A stretch of 64,000 nt of DNA, taken from contig OU612070.1 in assembly GCA_914767715.1 (NCBI GenBank), forward strand, positions 26,524,025 to 26,588,024, read 5' to 3'. Both the position numbers and the translations under genes were made by a program. This stretch comes from Membranipora membranacea. Taxonomy: Eukaryota; Bryozoa; Gymnolaemata; Cheilostomatida; Membraniporidae. Below, piece by piece: positions 11,601 to 22,130 of this stretch (positions are counted from its first letter, which is position 1; each line of letters starts with the position of its first letter). The notes under the pieces are model-generated. The model saw only the letters and a program-made list of their open reading frames with translations, was not told the DNA's origin and searched no databases.

Positions 11601-12460
11601 TTTGAATTTTTTTCTCTTGGGTTAGTTGGGCCCCATTGTACTGAAGGCTATTGTCTGTTGCAGAAATTACAGCCAAATATTGGGCCGTCAAGTCGCCAAC
11701 TCTGTGGGTTATGGCAAGTTAATTGACTCTCTAAATTTGACCAACTTTATATCTTGGCTTGAAGGGTTTTGACTGGTCTTGTCTGATGCTATTACCGGCG
11801 TCATGAAGGCTAGCATGATTACACTCTGGCCCTACCCTAACCTCCGGTATGAACTTTTTGAACAAGCCTATGCAATTTTTTAACAAGGACCTCTCTCCTC
11901 GCTTGTTATTGGTTTTAATAAATTCAAGTTTGTTGGATCAAGCGTTGTATTCATGGTTTCTTTTCATCTTGAAAATATTTTGGATTGAATATGAAATTAA
12001 TAAAAGTTTCAAAACTTTATATTCAAAAAGCAGTCAGTCAGGCAAGCTTTCTCCATCACCTCCTCCTTCATGGAAAATTGCCATTTAAGACTGCAATTTA
12101 AGACTGATCCCCACAAAAAACACAATTCACACCACTTTCACCCAAGAATCATTCACCCTCATTTGCATCACTAGAACTAAACAATTATGTCTCTGTTCCT
12201 CCTTCGGCTACTGTTCAAGATTTTGGTTTGATCATGGACTAAAAAGTTAGATTTTCATGCTCACGCCATGTTATAAAATCACGTTTATATCAATTGGAAC
12301 GTCTATAATCTATCAGAACCTTTATTCTTGAAAGCCTGTTTGCCACACTCATTCATGCCTTCATAACGAGTAAGCTTGATATATTTACATGCAACTCCTT
12401 CTTCTATGCATTCAGATTTATCACATTTATCACAGGTACAAACTAGTTTCCATCAGCCAC
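11601..12460. other. Intergenic, no gene recognised
   Basis: No convincing coding frame. The sequence between the two inverted repeat arms includes the LINE fragment described next. Confidence 0.4.
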
Positions 12461-12461
12461 C

Positions 12462-12570
12462 AAAGCCAGGATTAAATTGCACTGGCTGCCAATAACGTCT
12501 CGATCTAGATTTCAGTTGCCAAACATGGCCTGTAAAGCTGCTCGAACCAATTGTGTTTAGCATAGCCAAC
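12462..12570 (+). pseudogene. CR1/L2-like LINE tail fragment
   Basis: One frame reads ARIKLHWLPITSRSRFQLP followed by NMACKAARTN, matching the 'LHWLPVxxRxxFKxxxLxYKAL' block near the end of CR1/L2-type ORF2 proteins. A stop follows, and later sequence (to about 12720) is too eroded to assign. It lies inside the interval bounded by the inverted repeat pair. Confidence 0.5.
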
Positions 12571-12964
12571 ACTCTGGTGAGCAATTCTTAATGTAGATTA
12601 GTAACAGCGGATGGGCGATCTATCAAGACCACCTTACCAGATGTGTGATCCTCCCTTCCATCCTCAGTTTGTGATTTCTCTTCCACTCCCTCTTCTAAGT
12701 CCCACCAAAAAACCCGCTGTTCCGCGATGCCTATACCCCGTATCCGAAGATTTTATAGTGAATTTATAGGTGCTTTGCAGTTGCCATTTATAGGTTTTAT
12801 TTATCTTATCATCATATTCTCGCATCGCATGTGTTATGGTGAACTTTTAAATATTTTATTTATTTTTCAGCTAAAGTTTTCGATTTTAATGTTTTATCAC
12901 ATGTACAATACTTGCGAATCATTGTTTCTGAACAATGATTTCTAAACGTTTTACAAATAAACTT

Positions 12965-12989
12965 CATTATTATTATTATTATTATTATT
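12965..12989. repeat. (ATT)n microsatellite
   Basis: Eight uninterrupted att units. Confidence 0.9.
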
Positions 12990-13197
12990 GAAGCTTTAAT
13001 GACCAATGAATATAAGTTGTGACGCACGGGACTAAAAATTAGTAGTATCACGTTTGAAAAGAATGATTTTGCATAAAATGTGTTGTTGCAGAGTTAACAC
13101 AAGCAGGCTCAATCCCATCATAAAACATGTTTGAATAGTTTCTGTTCTCCACTCAAAATCAAATGTGAAATCAAACAGAAAAAAGTTGGCTGCTTAA

Positions 13198-13223
13198 CCA
13201 AGGAGTTAGAGACAACTCCTTGG
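13198..13223. repeat. Short hairpin, ccaaggagtt arms
   Basis: Perfect 10-bp arms (ccaaggagtt and aactccttgg) around a 6-nt loop. Related hairpins with the same caaggagtt core occur at 43219-43245 and 59866-59892. Confidence 0.6.
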
Positions 13224-14268
13224 CATGACTAATGTATCCTGTACGCCAACCTGCGCATCACAACACTGGTGGGTTATATTTTGGCATACATATTGGTATA
13301 GGAGAATTTTGTTCTACACTGCAATAGCCACACTTTTAGTTATATTACTTAATTTAATTTGTACAAGTTTTTTTATAGTTTGTTATTAGTTTGTCAGTAT
13401 GTTTTCAGTCCCGTGGGTAACAAAATAATTTTTTAATTCGCCAATAATTCTTAATTTTGTGGCAAAGGTTCTGTATAACAAGTTCTTTGCTGTGTATTAC
13501 AGCTTAAATGCTTGTGCTATCTGAATGATTATTGTTAGATCTTCCACAGTAAATAGGACGTAATTGTGTGTACTGTGCATTTCACGCAGTCCATTACAGG
13601 TGGAAGGCAACTTTGGTGGTTTATCGTAATTAAACCAGTAAATTTTTGTGTTGAACGTATAAAATTCTCAACATTCTTTTTAAATGGAATCAAAAGAAGT
13701 TTTGTTACATAACTATTTAAGAGAAACAAAAGCTCTGCATAGTAACACCACATTTTGACGAAACGGCTCTGTAGCTTTTATATCCCCGAGTAGGAAAACA
13801 AATTTTTTTGAATGTGTATATGGTCAGAAGAGATGTTAAAAACTTACCCATATCCATCATCATTTATACTAAATTTGCAACATGAAATTCAAGTTGTGAA
13901 CGTCCTGTGAGTCACAAACCCTTATAAAATGACTTTGGGGAATACTATGGCCATGGCCAAACCGTGAATTTCATTTTGGGTGAACAGAGTTTTTCCTTCT
14001 TGTTAGTTGTAACTGTTACTTTTCATACATCTAATATATACAGAGTTAACTTGCTCTATGTTCAATCATCGTAGTCTTATCAATGTCATTAGTAAGCATG
14101 AGTCTCTAGGGCACCGATGAGTCAAGACTTGGCTCTTGGAAAAAAAACTGGTAATAATCCAAAGTTATTGTCATATTATTCTTGAGAATGGTTGGGAAAT
14201 ATTTGTTACAAGTCACTAGCTCTCAGTTTGTGGATCCCAACAAACCCCAGATATCATTGAAATTGAAC
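13224..14268. other. Intergenic, nothing recognised
   Basis: AT-rich spacer without a supportable gene. Confidence 0.4.
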
Positions 14269-14632
14269 GAAGAAACTTCGAGACTTGAACAGTAAAGGAG
14301 ATGGCTCTAACCAACTGAACCACCTCCCTACTCTGATCGAGCAACCCGCAGCTGCAATGTGACTAAAAAAAAATACAACGTGGCTTAATCTCCTTCGGTT
14401 ATATATTTTGGCATTTTGGCAATGGTATTTTGGGATATGGAATGTTGTCCCAAATGGTATTACGTCCAATCTGGCTTTATATCCACTGGTATTTTGACAC
14501 AACTGGCATTTTGTACAACTGGTGTTTTGGCATTGGTATATTGTGCAGTGGTGTTTTCACCTATGGCATTATGGCCATGGCATTTCGACAATGGCATTAT
14601 GGCAATGGCATTTTGTCCCAATGGCATTTTGA
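14269..14632 (-). repeat. tRNA-like/minisatellite element, right inverted copy
   Basis: This is the reverse-complement copy of the element at 11243-11600, with the tRNA-like part at 14277-14340 and the atggcattttg-type repeats after it. The two arms enclose about 2.67 kb, so the single strands could form a large stem-loop, or the pair marks the ends of a composite element. Confidence 0.6.
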
Positions 14633-15011
14633 CACGGAATCACCAACCAATAGTATAAAACTAAAGAGCACAAATCTCTTCGCATCAGTCGCAGCCTGCT
14701 CACTACTATACTAACAACTGATAAGATACTGTTGACATTGTATGTAGTTATATTAGTACTAAAGCTTATACCGGTACATGATAACCAGTTTGTACACCCA
14801 CCGACCCAATTTCATTCCTTCGTCAATCATCGATCGATCAGCACATAACTTTTGGTTTTATCAAACCCTCATCGAGGTAAGACAAACTGAACTTCAGTTA
14901 ATACATCTTATAATAGATAGAGTTGTAGTTTTTGACCATTCATACTGCTAACACTGAGAACAATGTCTTATGTCTTTTTCCTGCTGTTTCAGATAAAATA
15001 AAAGAAGCATC

Positions 15012-17315
15012 ATGGCTAAGATGATATATTTCCCGGTGAATGCCAGAGCAGAGGTTATTCGTATGCTACACTCCTTCGCTGATGTGCCTCTAGAAGATGA
15101 AAGAGTTACCATTGAACAGTGGGGCTCAGGACTCAAAGAAAGTGAGTAATAATGGCAGTAAATAGTAACAAAGTTTCTTCAAAGCAGCAGAAACACTTTC
15201 TTGATAAGTGAAAAATAAGTTACCAATAAAACTGAGGTGTTGTTCCGGAACTGCAGTTTACAATCTTGGTTAGAATATCTCCAAATCTGTCACAGATGAG
15301 GACTAGATATGAGCCGATTTCACGGACCAGAACTTCTTAGAGTTCAGGTAGGTCAAAGCACAGAGTTCTGCTGCTCTCGATGAATTGAAACAGGATTTGA
15401 GTTGACCGAATGCTTCACCCAACTGATCTATCCAATAATCTCCCATCTACAAAGTGAATGGTTTATTTACTCTACCAAAATGCTTGCATGCTTGTCTTGT
15501 TAATCCAAGTCTTGCTAAATTACGGCAAACCAGGGACAGCTTTAATTCTATCATCCATCATTTGAGCTACTTTGTGGCAGGATGTGGCTGAGGGGCTAAT
15601 TGTTTACTGCTCAGCCACGATATGTGTCATGTGTACATGATAATAGTCACAAATCGTGCAGATATTTTTACATACATGGTCTATCTTCCATTATTATCAC
15701 AGAGTAAGGATATATCCTTACTCTGTGTTATTATCATCTATGATTTGACCTCTGTGTCAAGACCATGAGGTTGAAGGTCAATAGTGTCAAATTCCTCATT
15801 TCAAAATTACTAAATACTTAGATCATGCATGATCTAATTAGCCCAGCACTCCAATAGAATGGGAATGACCAACAGCAGGCAATTTGGAGCAAATTTGATC
15901 TACTAAATACTCATTCCTCATATTATTAATTTACACATCATTTTTGTTGACCTATCCAGTTTTAGCTCTGTGCTACTATTGCTTCTTATGTACTTATTCT
16001 AAATCGATCAGCTCTGATGTAAATATAAAAAAGAGGGCATCGGCCTCTTATCTACAAAATATAAAAAACCATGTGACCTGCATCCCCTATAGTGTTACCG
16101 GTTACAATCTATTAAGAGATCGGAGATAGGGTTACTTCTTACAGCCACGACCATGAGTTAATTACACAAATACGTTGTTTTAGAGCAGCCTCTGGGTCAG
16201 CTACCAGTGTACACCTGTGAAGAGGGGGAGCTCCTCATGTCCAACTCTATCGCAAGATACCTGGCTAAGAAATTTGGTAAGTTTCCGCAAAATGTTCTTT
16301 CTTATTTATAATTATCAGATCAACTTACATCACAAACCCCGACCCCTCCCATATTTAACACAGCTCTTTGCAGAAAAATAAATACACTTGAACACATTAA
16401 TACCTGCCTTCTCATTCTTTCTTTTTAGTGGTTGTTCTCGAACACATGGCCTTATTTCCTCCTTACATTGATTGGCGTTAAATAAAGTTCATATTTTTAT
16501 AACATGAGTCAGGCATGATTAATGAAACCATTAGAATTATCATAGATGATGGAACTTAGGTAGATTCTTTTTAACTTGCAAATAGGTCACGATTTCCTCT
16601 TTATTTCAGGTATGATGGGTGAGAACCTCTGGGAGGAGGCCTTGAACGACATGATGATGGAGGCTCTACTAAGTTGTGCTAATGAGATACCACTCAAATG
16701 GTATGTCTGGAGTATATTCAAGAGAGCACCAGAGCCAGAAAACAAGGATGAGGTTAAGGCGGAGCTCAGAGCAAAACTTCTCAAAACAGTGAACTACATC
16801 CAATCAGCAGCTGAGAAGCACGGAAAGAAGTTCATCACCTCAGATAAGGTAATTAAAATTTCTATCCAGCTTTGTCAAGAAAGAAATGTGTAAAACATAC
16901 GCATGCTAACATACTATTAAGATATAATCAATTTTTAAACATTACCCCAAGGAGGTGAGAGAACTAAAACTACTATTTTCATCCACAATAACCTTCCTCA
17001 AATGAGAGGGCAGATAACTCCAATCAATTACTTAACTTGACGTTTTCTTATGTATCCAAAAGAGATTCTGCCAGATACATTGAATATGGACAAAAAGAAG
17101 AAAAGATGTGATTGTTTTGCAGCATTGTGTATTTCTTTTCTTAGATTTGCTTGGCTGATATGTGGTTGTATGCAACTCTGGAGTTCTCTAAGCCCTGCAT
17201 TGAAGACAGCCAGGAGCTAACACCGTGGGTGAAGGACTTTGTTGAGAAGTTTGGCAGTGATGAACGTGTCAAAAAATATCTGGCAGCTAGGCCTGCATCA
17301 GTATTGGGCATTTAA
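15012..17315 (+). CDS. Sigma-class glutathione S-transferase, copy 1
   Basis: Four exons: 15012-15141, 16184-16276, 16610-16848 and 17145-17315, all with GT..AG introns and consistent phases (1, 1, 0), giving 210 residues, the usual size for a cytosolic GST. The N-terminus MAKMIYFPVNARAEVIRM matches the sigma-class thioredoxin-like fold; Y6 sits where the catalytic Tyr is expected, and QPLGQLPVYTCEEGELLMSNSIARYL carries the cis-Pro loop and the 'Q/E-S/N' glutathione-binding segment. The alpha-helical domain ends with KICLADMWLYATLEF, the LADxxL N-capping box. Such enzymes conjugate glutathione or isomerise prostaglandin H2; which applies here cannot be told. The start has an in-frame upstream context of catcATGG. 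A polyadenylation-type aataaa lies near 17545. Paralogue of the downstream copy. Confidence 0.9.
15698..15727. repeat. Perfect 30-bp palindrome in GST intron 1
   Basis: cacagagtaaggata and its exact reverse complement meet with no spacer. Flanking bases ttattat are also partly symmetric. It may be the centre of a foldback element or a cruciform-forming site. Confidence 0.7.
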
Positions 17316-18517
17316 TTGTTTAGATGAACTTTCATCCCGTCTACTTCACCACATGAAGCTCGAAAGCTTCGTGTGGAATTATTCCATTCTATGTGGTCAG
17401 ACTTTAACAGAGATGACACCAGCGCGGCCTGATACTAAGCATTGACTACACTATTCATATCTTTAATTTATTTGTATCATTGTAACTTCATAAAATTAAA
17501 CGTATAGCAGATTCATAATTCTGTTTTTTCCTTTTTCTGAAACCAATAAAGATATCAAGAAACAAAACTCCTCGCACCGTAGACATGAGTATCCACTTCA
17601 AATCAGATCATCATCTACTTTGGTGAAAGCAACTTAGCACTAGGTTAAGGTAAATCAGTACCTAACATCCAGTGTGCAAAGATTCATGACCCCCACTGCT
17701 ACCCAAATCAATGAACTAAACCTTTAGTTCATTGCCCAAATGACATGCAGAATTATCACAACAAACTTGGTACAAAATCTCTGTAAGTTGCGGCAAGTAG
17801 GCTACTGCATTGAGAACTGGCACCACACCCCTCTAACAATAATGGTTATGATTGTCGTGGCCTGTATAATATTTTACTACCAAACATGTTAACATGCTTC
17901 ACGCTGCTAAATGAGCTAAATGTCTGAGAATACATCGGTTTCCTCTGTGCAGGTTATGGAGGCTTTGAAACTTTCGGGACAACGCAAACCTCTCATAATA
18001 ATTTAGGTTTAGGATTAAGATCATTCAGGTAAACGGTGGAGGTAATGTGAAAACTTTCCACATAACAGTAGAAGCCGGTACGGATAACCCTGGATAACCT
18101 TATCAAATAAAGTTGATAAGCTAACATTGTGTTGACTTAAGATCAGGTCAATGACCCATGATGAAATCGCTCAAACTAGTACATTCGTTATCTGCCCAGC
18201 CGCACACACCCTCCTGCTGAATGTACTTGAGAGCTCTTATCTAAGTACAACAGCAACCACTTAATTATAAAAGCTACAAAGAGACATTGTTCAGAGGGAA
18301 GACAACTCACGTGAGTAGTTATATCATCAGAAACTACTATGGCACAGTGCAGTTGCTGCAGTCTGTTTCACCTTTGCTTGTTTACTTCTACTTGTCTGAT
18401 TTTTGCAGAAGTCTCAACTAATATGACATTCCTAACATCAGATGCATCAGCGTTACATGGATACCTTATGATTCCCTGATCATTGCAGCACATCATTACG
18501 GTTCAGGTTAACTCTAG
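17316..18517. other. Spacer between GST genes
   Basis: Contains the 3' UTR and aataaa signal of the first GST gene and the presumed promoter of the second. No other gene seen. Confidence 0.5.
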
Positions 18518-20325
18518 ATGACACAGGACAAGCTGTTATACTTCAATCTCCGAGCTAGGTCCGAGGGGATAAGAATGATGTATGCCATAGCAGGCAAACC
18601 ACTACAAGATAAGAGAGTCACATTCGAACAATGGGGAACTGGGCTCAAAGAGAGTAAGGACTGCATTCTGTGATATTAGTTATCGGAAAATAGTATCTTT
18701 GATGTCGTGTATCTCAATAAGTTTTACATCGGGTGCAGTTTGCCAACCTAACAATATCAACTGAGCTAGACACTCATAAAGTGGAACCCAATAAGCCAAA
18801 TTTACAGATAAAAGTCTGGGTATGGCTTGTGCAAACAACACAAGATGCTTTCGGTGTTTTAACCCAATTTAATGTTATGAAGTATTTGGCATGAATAATA
18901 AATAACTTATAGTTTTGAGATATATTCCAGAACAGCCTCTTGGACAGCTGCCAGTCTACACATGTGAAGATGGAGAACTACCAATGTCTAACTCAGCAGC
19001 CAGATATATTGCCAAGAAATTTGGTAACCATTTACTGATCAATTTCTGGCTTACTTTTTCTAACGAAATGCTAGTATGAGAAGGCTTTCAGTTCTGGTTT
19101 GTGGCAGGGGATGGTATTCAGAGAGATCATAACGGCGCAGAGACTTGCAGAGGCACATGAGTACAATGTGCTCATCTCTGGTCTACGAAAGTTGTGTGTA
19201 CTCCTCCTCATTGTCAATTCCACAATTCTGCCGTTCCTTTTTCGCTTGTGTCGTACTTCTGAAGTCAAATGTGATGAAAATTTCCACAGGTATGATGGGG
19301 AGCGATCTTTGGGAGGAAGCTTTGAATGATATGGTTCAGGAGACTTGTCTAGATGTGTTCAATGATATACCCAATAAAGTTTACATCTGGAAGCTTCTTA
19401 AAATGGGACCAGAGCCTGAGAATAAAGATGAGATCTTTGTTGCAATACGAGAGAAGTTTGTCAAAAGAATGGAGTTTATTCAGTTGGTTGCAGAAAAAAG
19501 AAACAGAAAATTCATTGTTTGCGACAAGGTAACACAGTTTCTCTGTTAAAATTTATTTTAATGATAACCAACGCATTAATACATGGGTCAACGATAGCAC
19601 TGTGAACTAATTGTACCGATGAAAGTTTCTAATTTATCGTGAATGGACAACTCCAAATTATTGATAAGTTTGCAGTCGATTGTTCAGCGCTGAGAATACG
19701 TACAAATTCACTGATCTGGAGTTGCACTAGCCTGTCAGGGCATAAACTTAGAGAACAATGAAGCACTTGTTGGTCATAGAGGCGGTTAGAGCCTTTGTTT
19801 ATATTTACAGAGCATATTATCAGGAGCATTTCCTTACTCATATGCATCAGTCTTCATATTATGTCAGCGGCCACTTCGGAAACTCAATTATCGAATGAAC
19901 ACTCAAATGGCCCATTCAACTGTCTGTTGGTACCATAACCGTATGCCGTAGTTGAGTAAAGTAATCGCAGGAAGATAAGCTTGCCTTCTTGCACAGGCAT
20001 GAAACCGTGAAATTTACTGCTGCTAACATTTACTCACCCGTGCTTCACACAATATAAGCTTCCTAAACTATTGCTAGCTAACATTAAGACCCAAACTTCA
20101 CTCAGCTAACCTCTTCTCCTCTAGGGTACTGTTTTATACCTTCATATTATAGATCTGCCTAGCCGATATCTGGTTGTACACAACAACTCTGGAGTTCACT
20201 GTCCAATGTTTGCCTGACAGTATGGAGATACTCCATGGGTTGAACAGTTTGTAGAGAAGGTAGGTGATGAGAAGGTGAAGAATTACCTCTCTGGTCGACC
20301 TGAGCCTGTAGCTTTAAATCAGTGA
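18518..20325 (+). pseudogene. Sigma-class GST, copy 2, frameshifted in exon 4
   Basis: Exons 18518-18653, 18931-19023, 19290-19528 and 20153-20325 match copy 1 in order and phase. The protein begins MTQDKLLYFNLRARSEGIRM (Y8 in the catalytic-Tyr position) and includes QPLGQLPVYTCEDGEL and the LADIWLY helix cap. Exon 4 is 173 nt, which is not the 171 or 174 the reading frame needs: after LPDSM the frame must shift by one base to reach DTPWVEQFVEKVG and the TGA at 20323-20325. Unshifted translation stops at a TAG about 30 bases later, losing the final helix. There is also one extra Thr codon next to TTLEF. It is either a young pseudogene, a C-terminally changed enzyme or a one-base sequence error; exons 1-3 are intact. 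Confidence 0.75.
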
Positions 20326-20411
20326 ATATTTTCATCTTGTAGAGTAATTTGGATATGGGTTTAAGGTGCGAACTTAAAATTATGAGTACCAGCAGCTGGA
20401 CTCTAATTGCC

Positions 20412-20436
20412 CTCATCTCATCTCATCTCATCTCAG
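20412..20436. repeat. (CATCT)n short tandem repeat
   Basis: About five units of catct immediately before the MITE at 20443. Confidence 0.8.
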
Positions 20437-20442
20437 AATTGG

Positions 20443-20633
20443 CACCTAATGGGCAAATAATTTGCACAAACTGATCTTCAAAATCAGGGCATGAAATCTA
20501 AGCACTAGCTGATGACGTCATTTATTACCACTAGTAAGACGGTAACTACGTATCGTCTCATGATACGGTAGATAATTAATTCCATACCCTGATTTTGATG
20601 ATAAGTTTTTGCAAATTATTTGCTTATTAGGTG
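20443..20633. mobile_element. MITE with ~55-bp inverted ends
   Basis: The left end (cacctaatgggcaaataatttgc and the following ~30 bp) and the right end (20578-20633) are inverted copies, with the shared block aaaatcaggg at the inner edge. At 191 bp with no coding frame it fits a non-autonomous element. I did not find a convincing target-site duplication. Confidence 0.65.
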
Positions 20634-21640
20634 ATGATGCTGAGATTGCAGCCTCAGATTATTAGTTTTGAGCTATACAGAATTCAACACACACATATTT
20701 GGCTGTGTGGCAGCAGTGGTTTAAACTTTCGAGATACTGATTGATGCTCTACCAATTGTGCTCTCAGGAAAAGTGATGTGGCCACAGTTTATCAATAAAC
20801 AGTCCAATGCCACCTCAATAAAGTACTTTCTGGCCTAACCTGGCTGTGGCTACTTCACTCAACCCAAACAATCAGTCAACCATAGCCTTAATGATAAACC
20901 TTTATTATCACCTCTGAGGTGCCAACACATGGGCTGACCTGTACCATAACTCAGGCATTTTAAATTTGGAGAGCTGTTATTAAGGCTACAATTTCGTCAT
21001 TTTACTCCTCTGTATTATCATTATGCAATTTAATTGTGACAACTTTTTCTTCAACTTGTACAGATATAAATGTTTGAATGGTATGGTTACAGAATATTGA
21101 AAATCTCTTGCAACATAGATAAGTCGCTTTTCAGGTAAATATTATACTCATTACTATATTAGGTATTCCCCAGACTGGGGGGGGGGAAGAGTCTGGGGGC
21201 TCAGACTACCCCAAACCCTATCTTCCTCTAAGATAAACACAGTCCAAGCAGTCAGTTATATGCTTTTCAATTTTAGCTTTGCTTGTATGTATTGTATGTT
21301 TATTGATGTCAATGGATTAATAGCTCGCAGCATAGAACTTTCTTTCGACAAAGTTGTAGATGATACTTGTATATTGTATTTATAATAAATTATATAAATT
21401 TGATCAATATTTAACATTTTCAAAATACGTCCATTTTCTATCTTTTTATGATAATACCTTCAGTTCTGTTTCGTTTATTACCTATTACCTTATTTGAGCA
21501 CAATCCTTTGCATTGCCATCATTCACATCATAATTAAATTGCTTTTTACAGAGCAAAAAATAAATTTGGTTACTGTAAAGCTCAATCCCTGGACCCCCAA
21601 TCAATATTAATGCCCGCATGTTACCATAATGAAATATGCA
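20634..21640. other. Intergenic, nothing recognised
   Basis: No gene found. A G-run of 10 lies within a small ccccagact/agtctgggg hairpin near 21168-21200. Confidence 0.4.
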
Positions 21641-22130
21641 CTGGGTAGGGCCAATAGTTATACTGTTCAGAGAGTTATCTGAAACACTGCATTGCTCCTC
21701 TCCTTACTTAAACTGAAACTATAGCGAGAACAAAGTGTTAACTAGAAAGACCTAAAAGGTGAGCATCCAAAGAGGTTACATAAATATTAGATATGTATGA
21801 CTGTGATTAGATTATTGCGCATCCAGAGGAACTCAGTATTGGATACATGTGAAAATTATGTTCCTTTTTCGAGTACAATATTAGTGTCCCCATGTTATCA
21901 TCAAGTTGGCACTGGATAGGGCTAACTGTCATTCTATTCAGAGAATTATCTAAAACACCGCTGACTGCTCCTTACTTATACTGGTACAATGGCAAGAACA
22001 AAGTGTGAACCAGAAAGACCTAAAAGGTTTGTTCCAATAAAACCGAAATAAATTTTAGATATGTAAGACTGATTAGATTCTCGTGAATTAAGCAACCAAG
22101 TATTACATGCATGTGTAAATGATGACGTAT
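21640..22130. repeat. ~260-bp repeat in two tandem copies
   Basis: Copies at about 21640-21870 and 21900-22130 share blocks such as agaacaaagtgt and agaaagacctaaaagg and the same order of landmarks. A weaker third copy is at 23625-23750. No coding potential. Confidence 0.6.
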
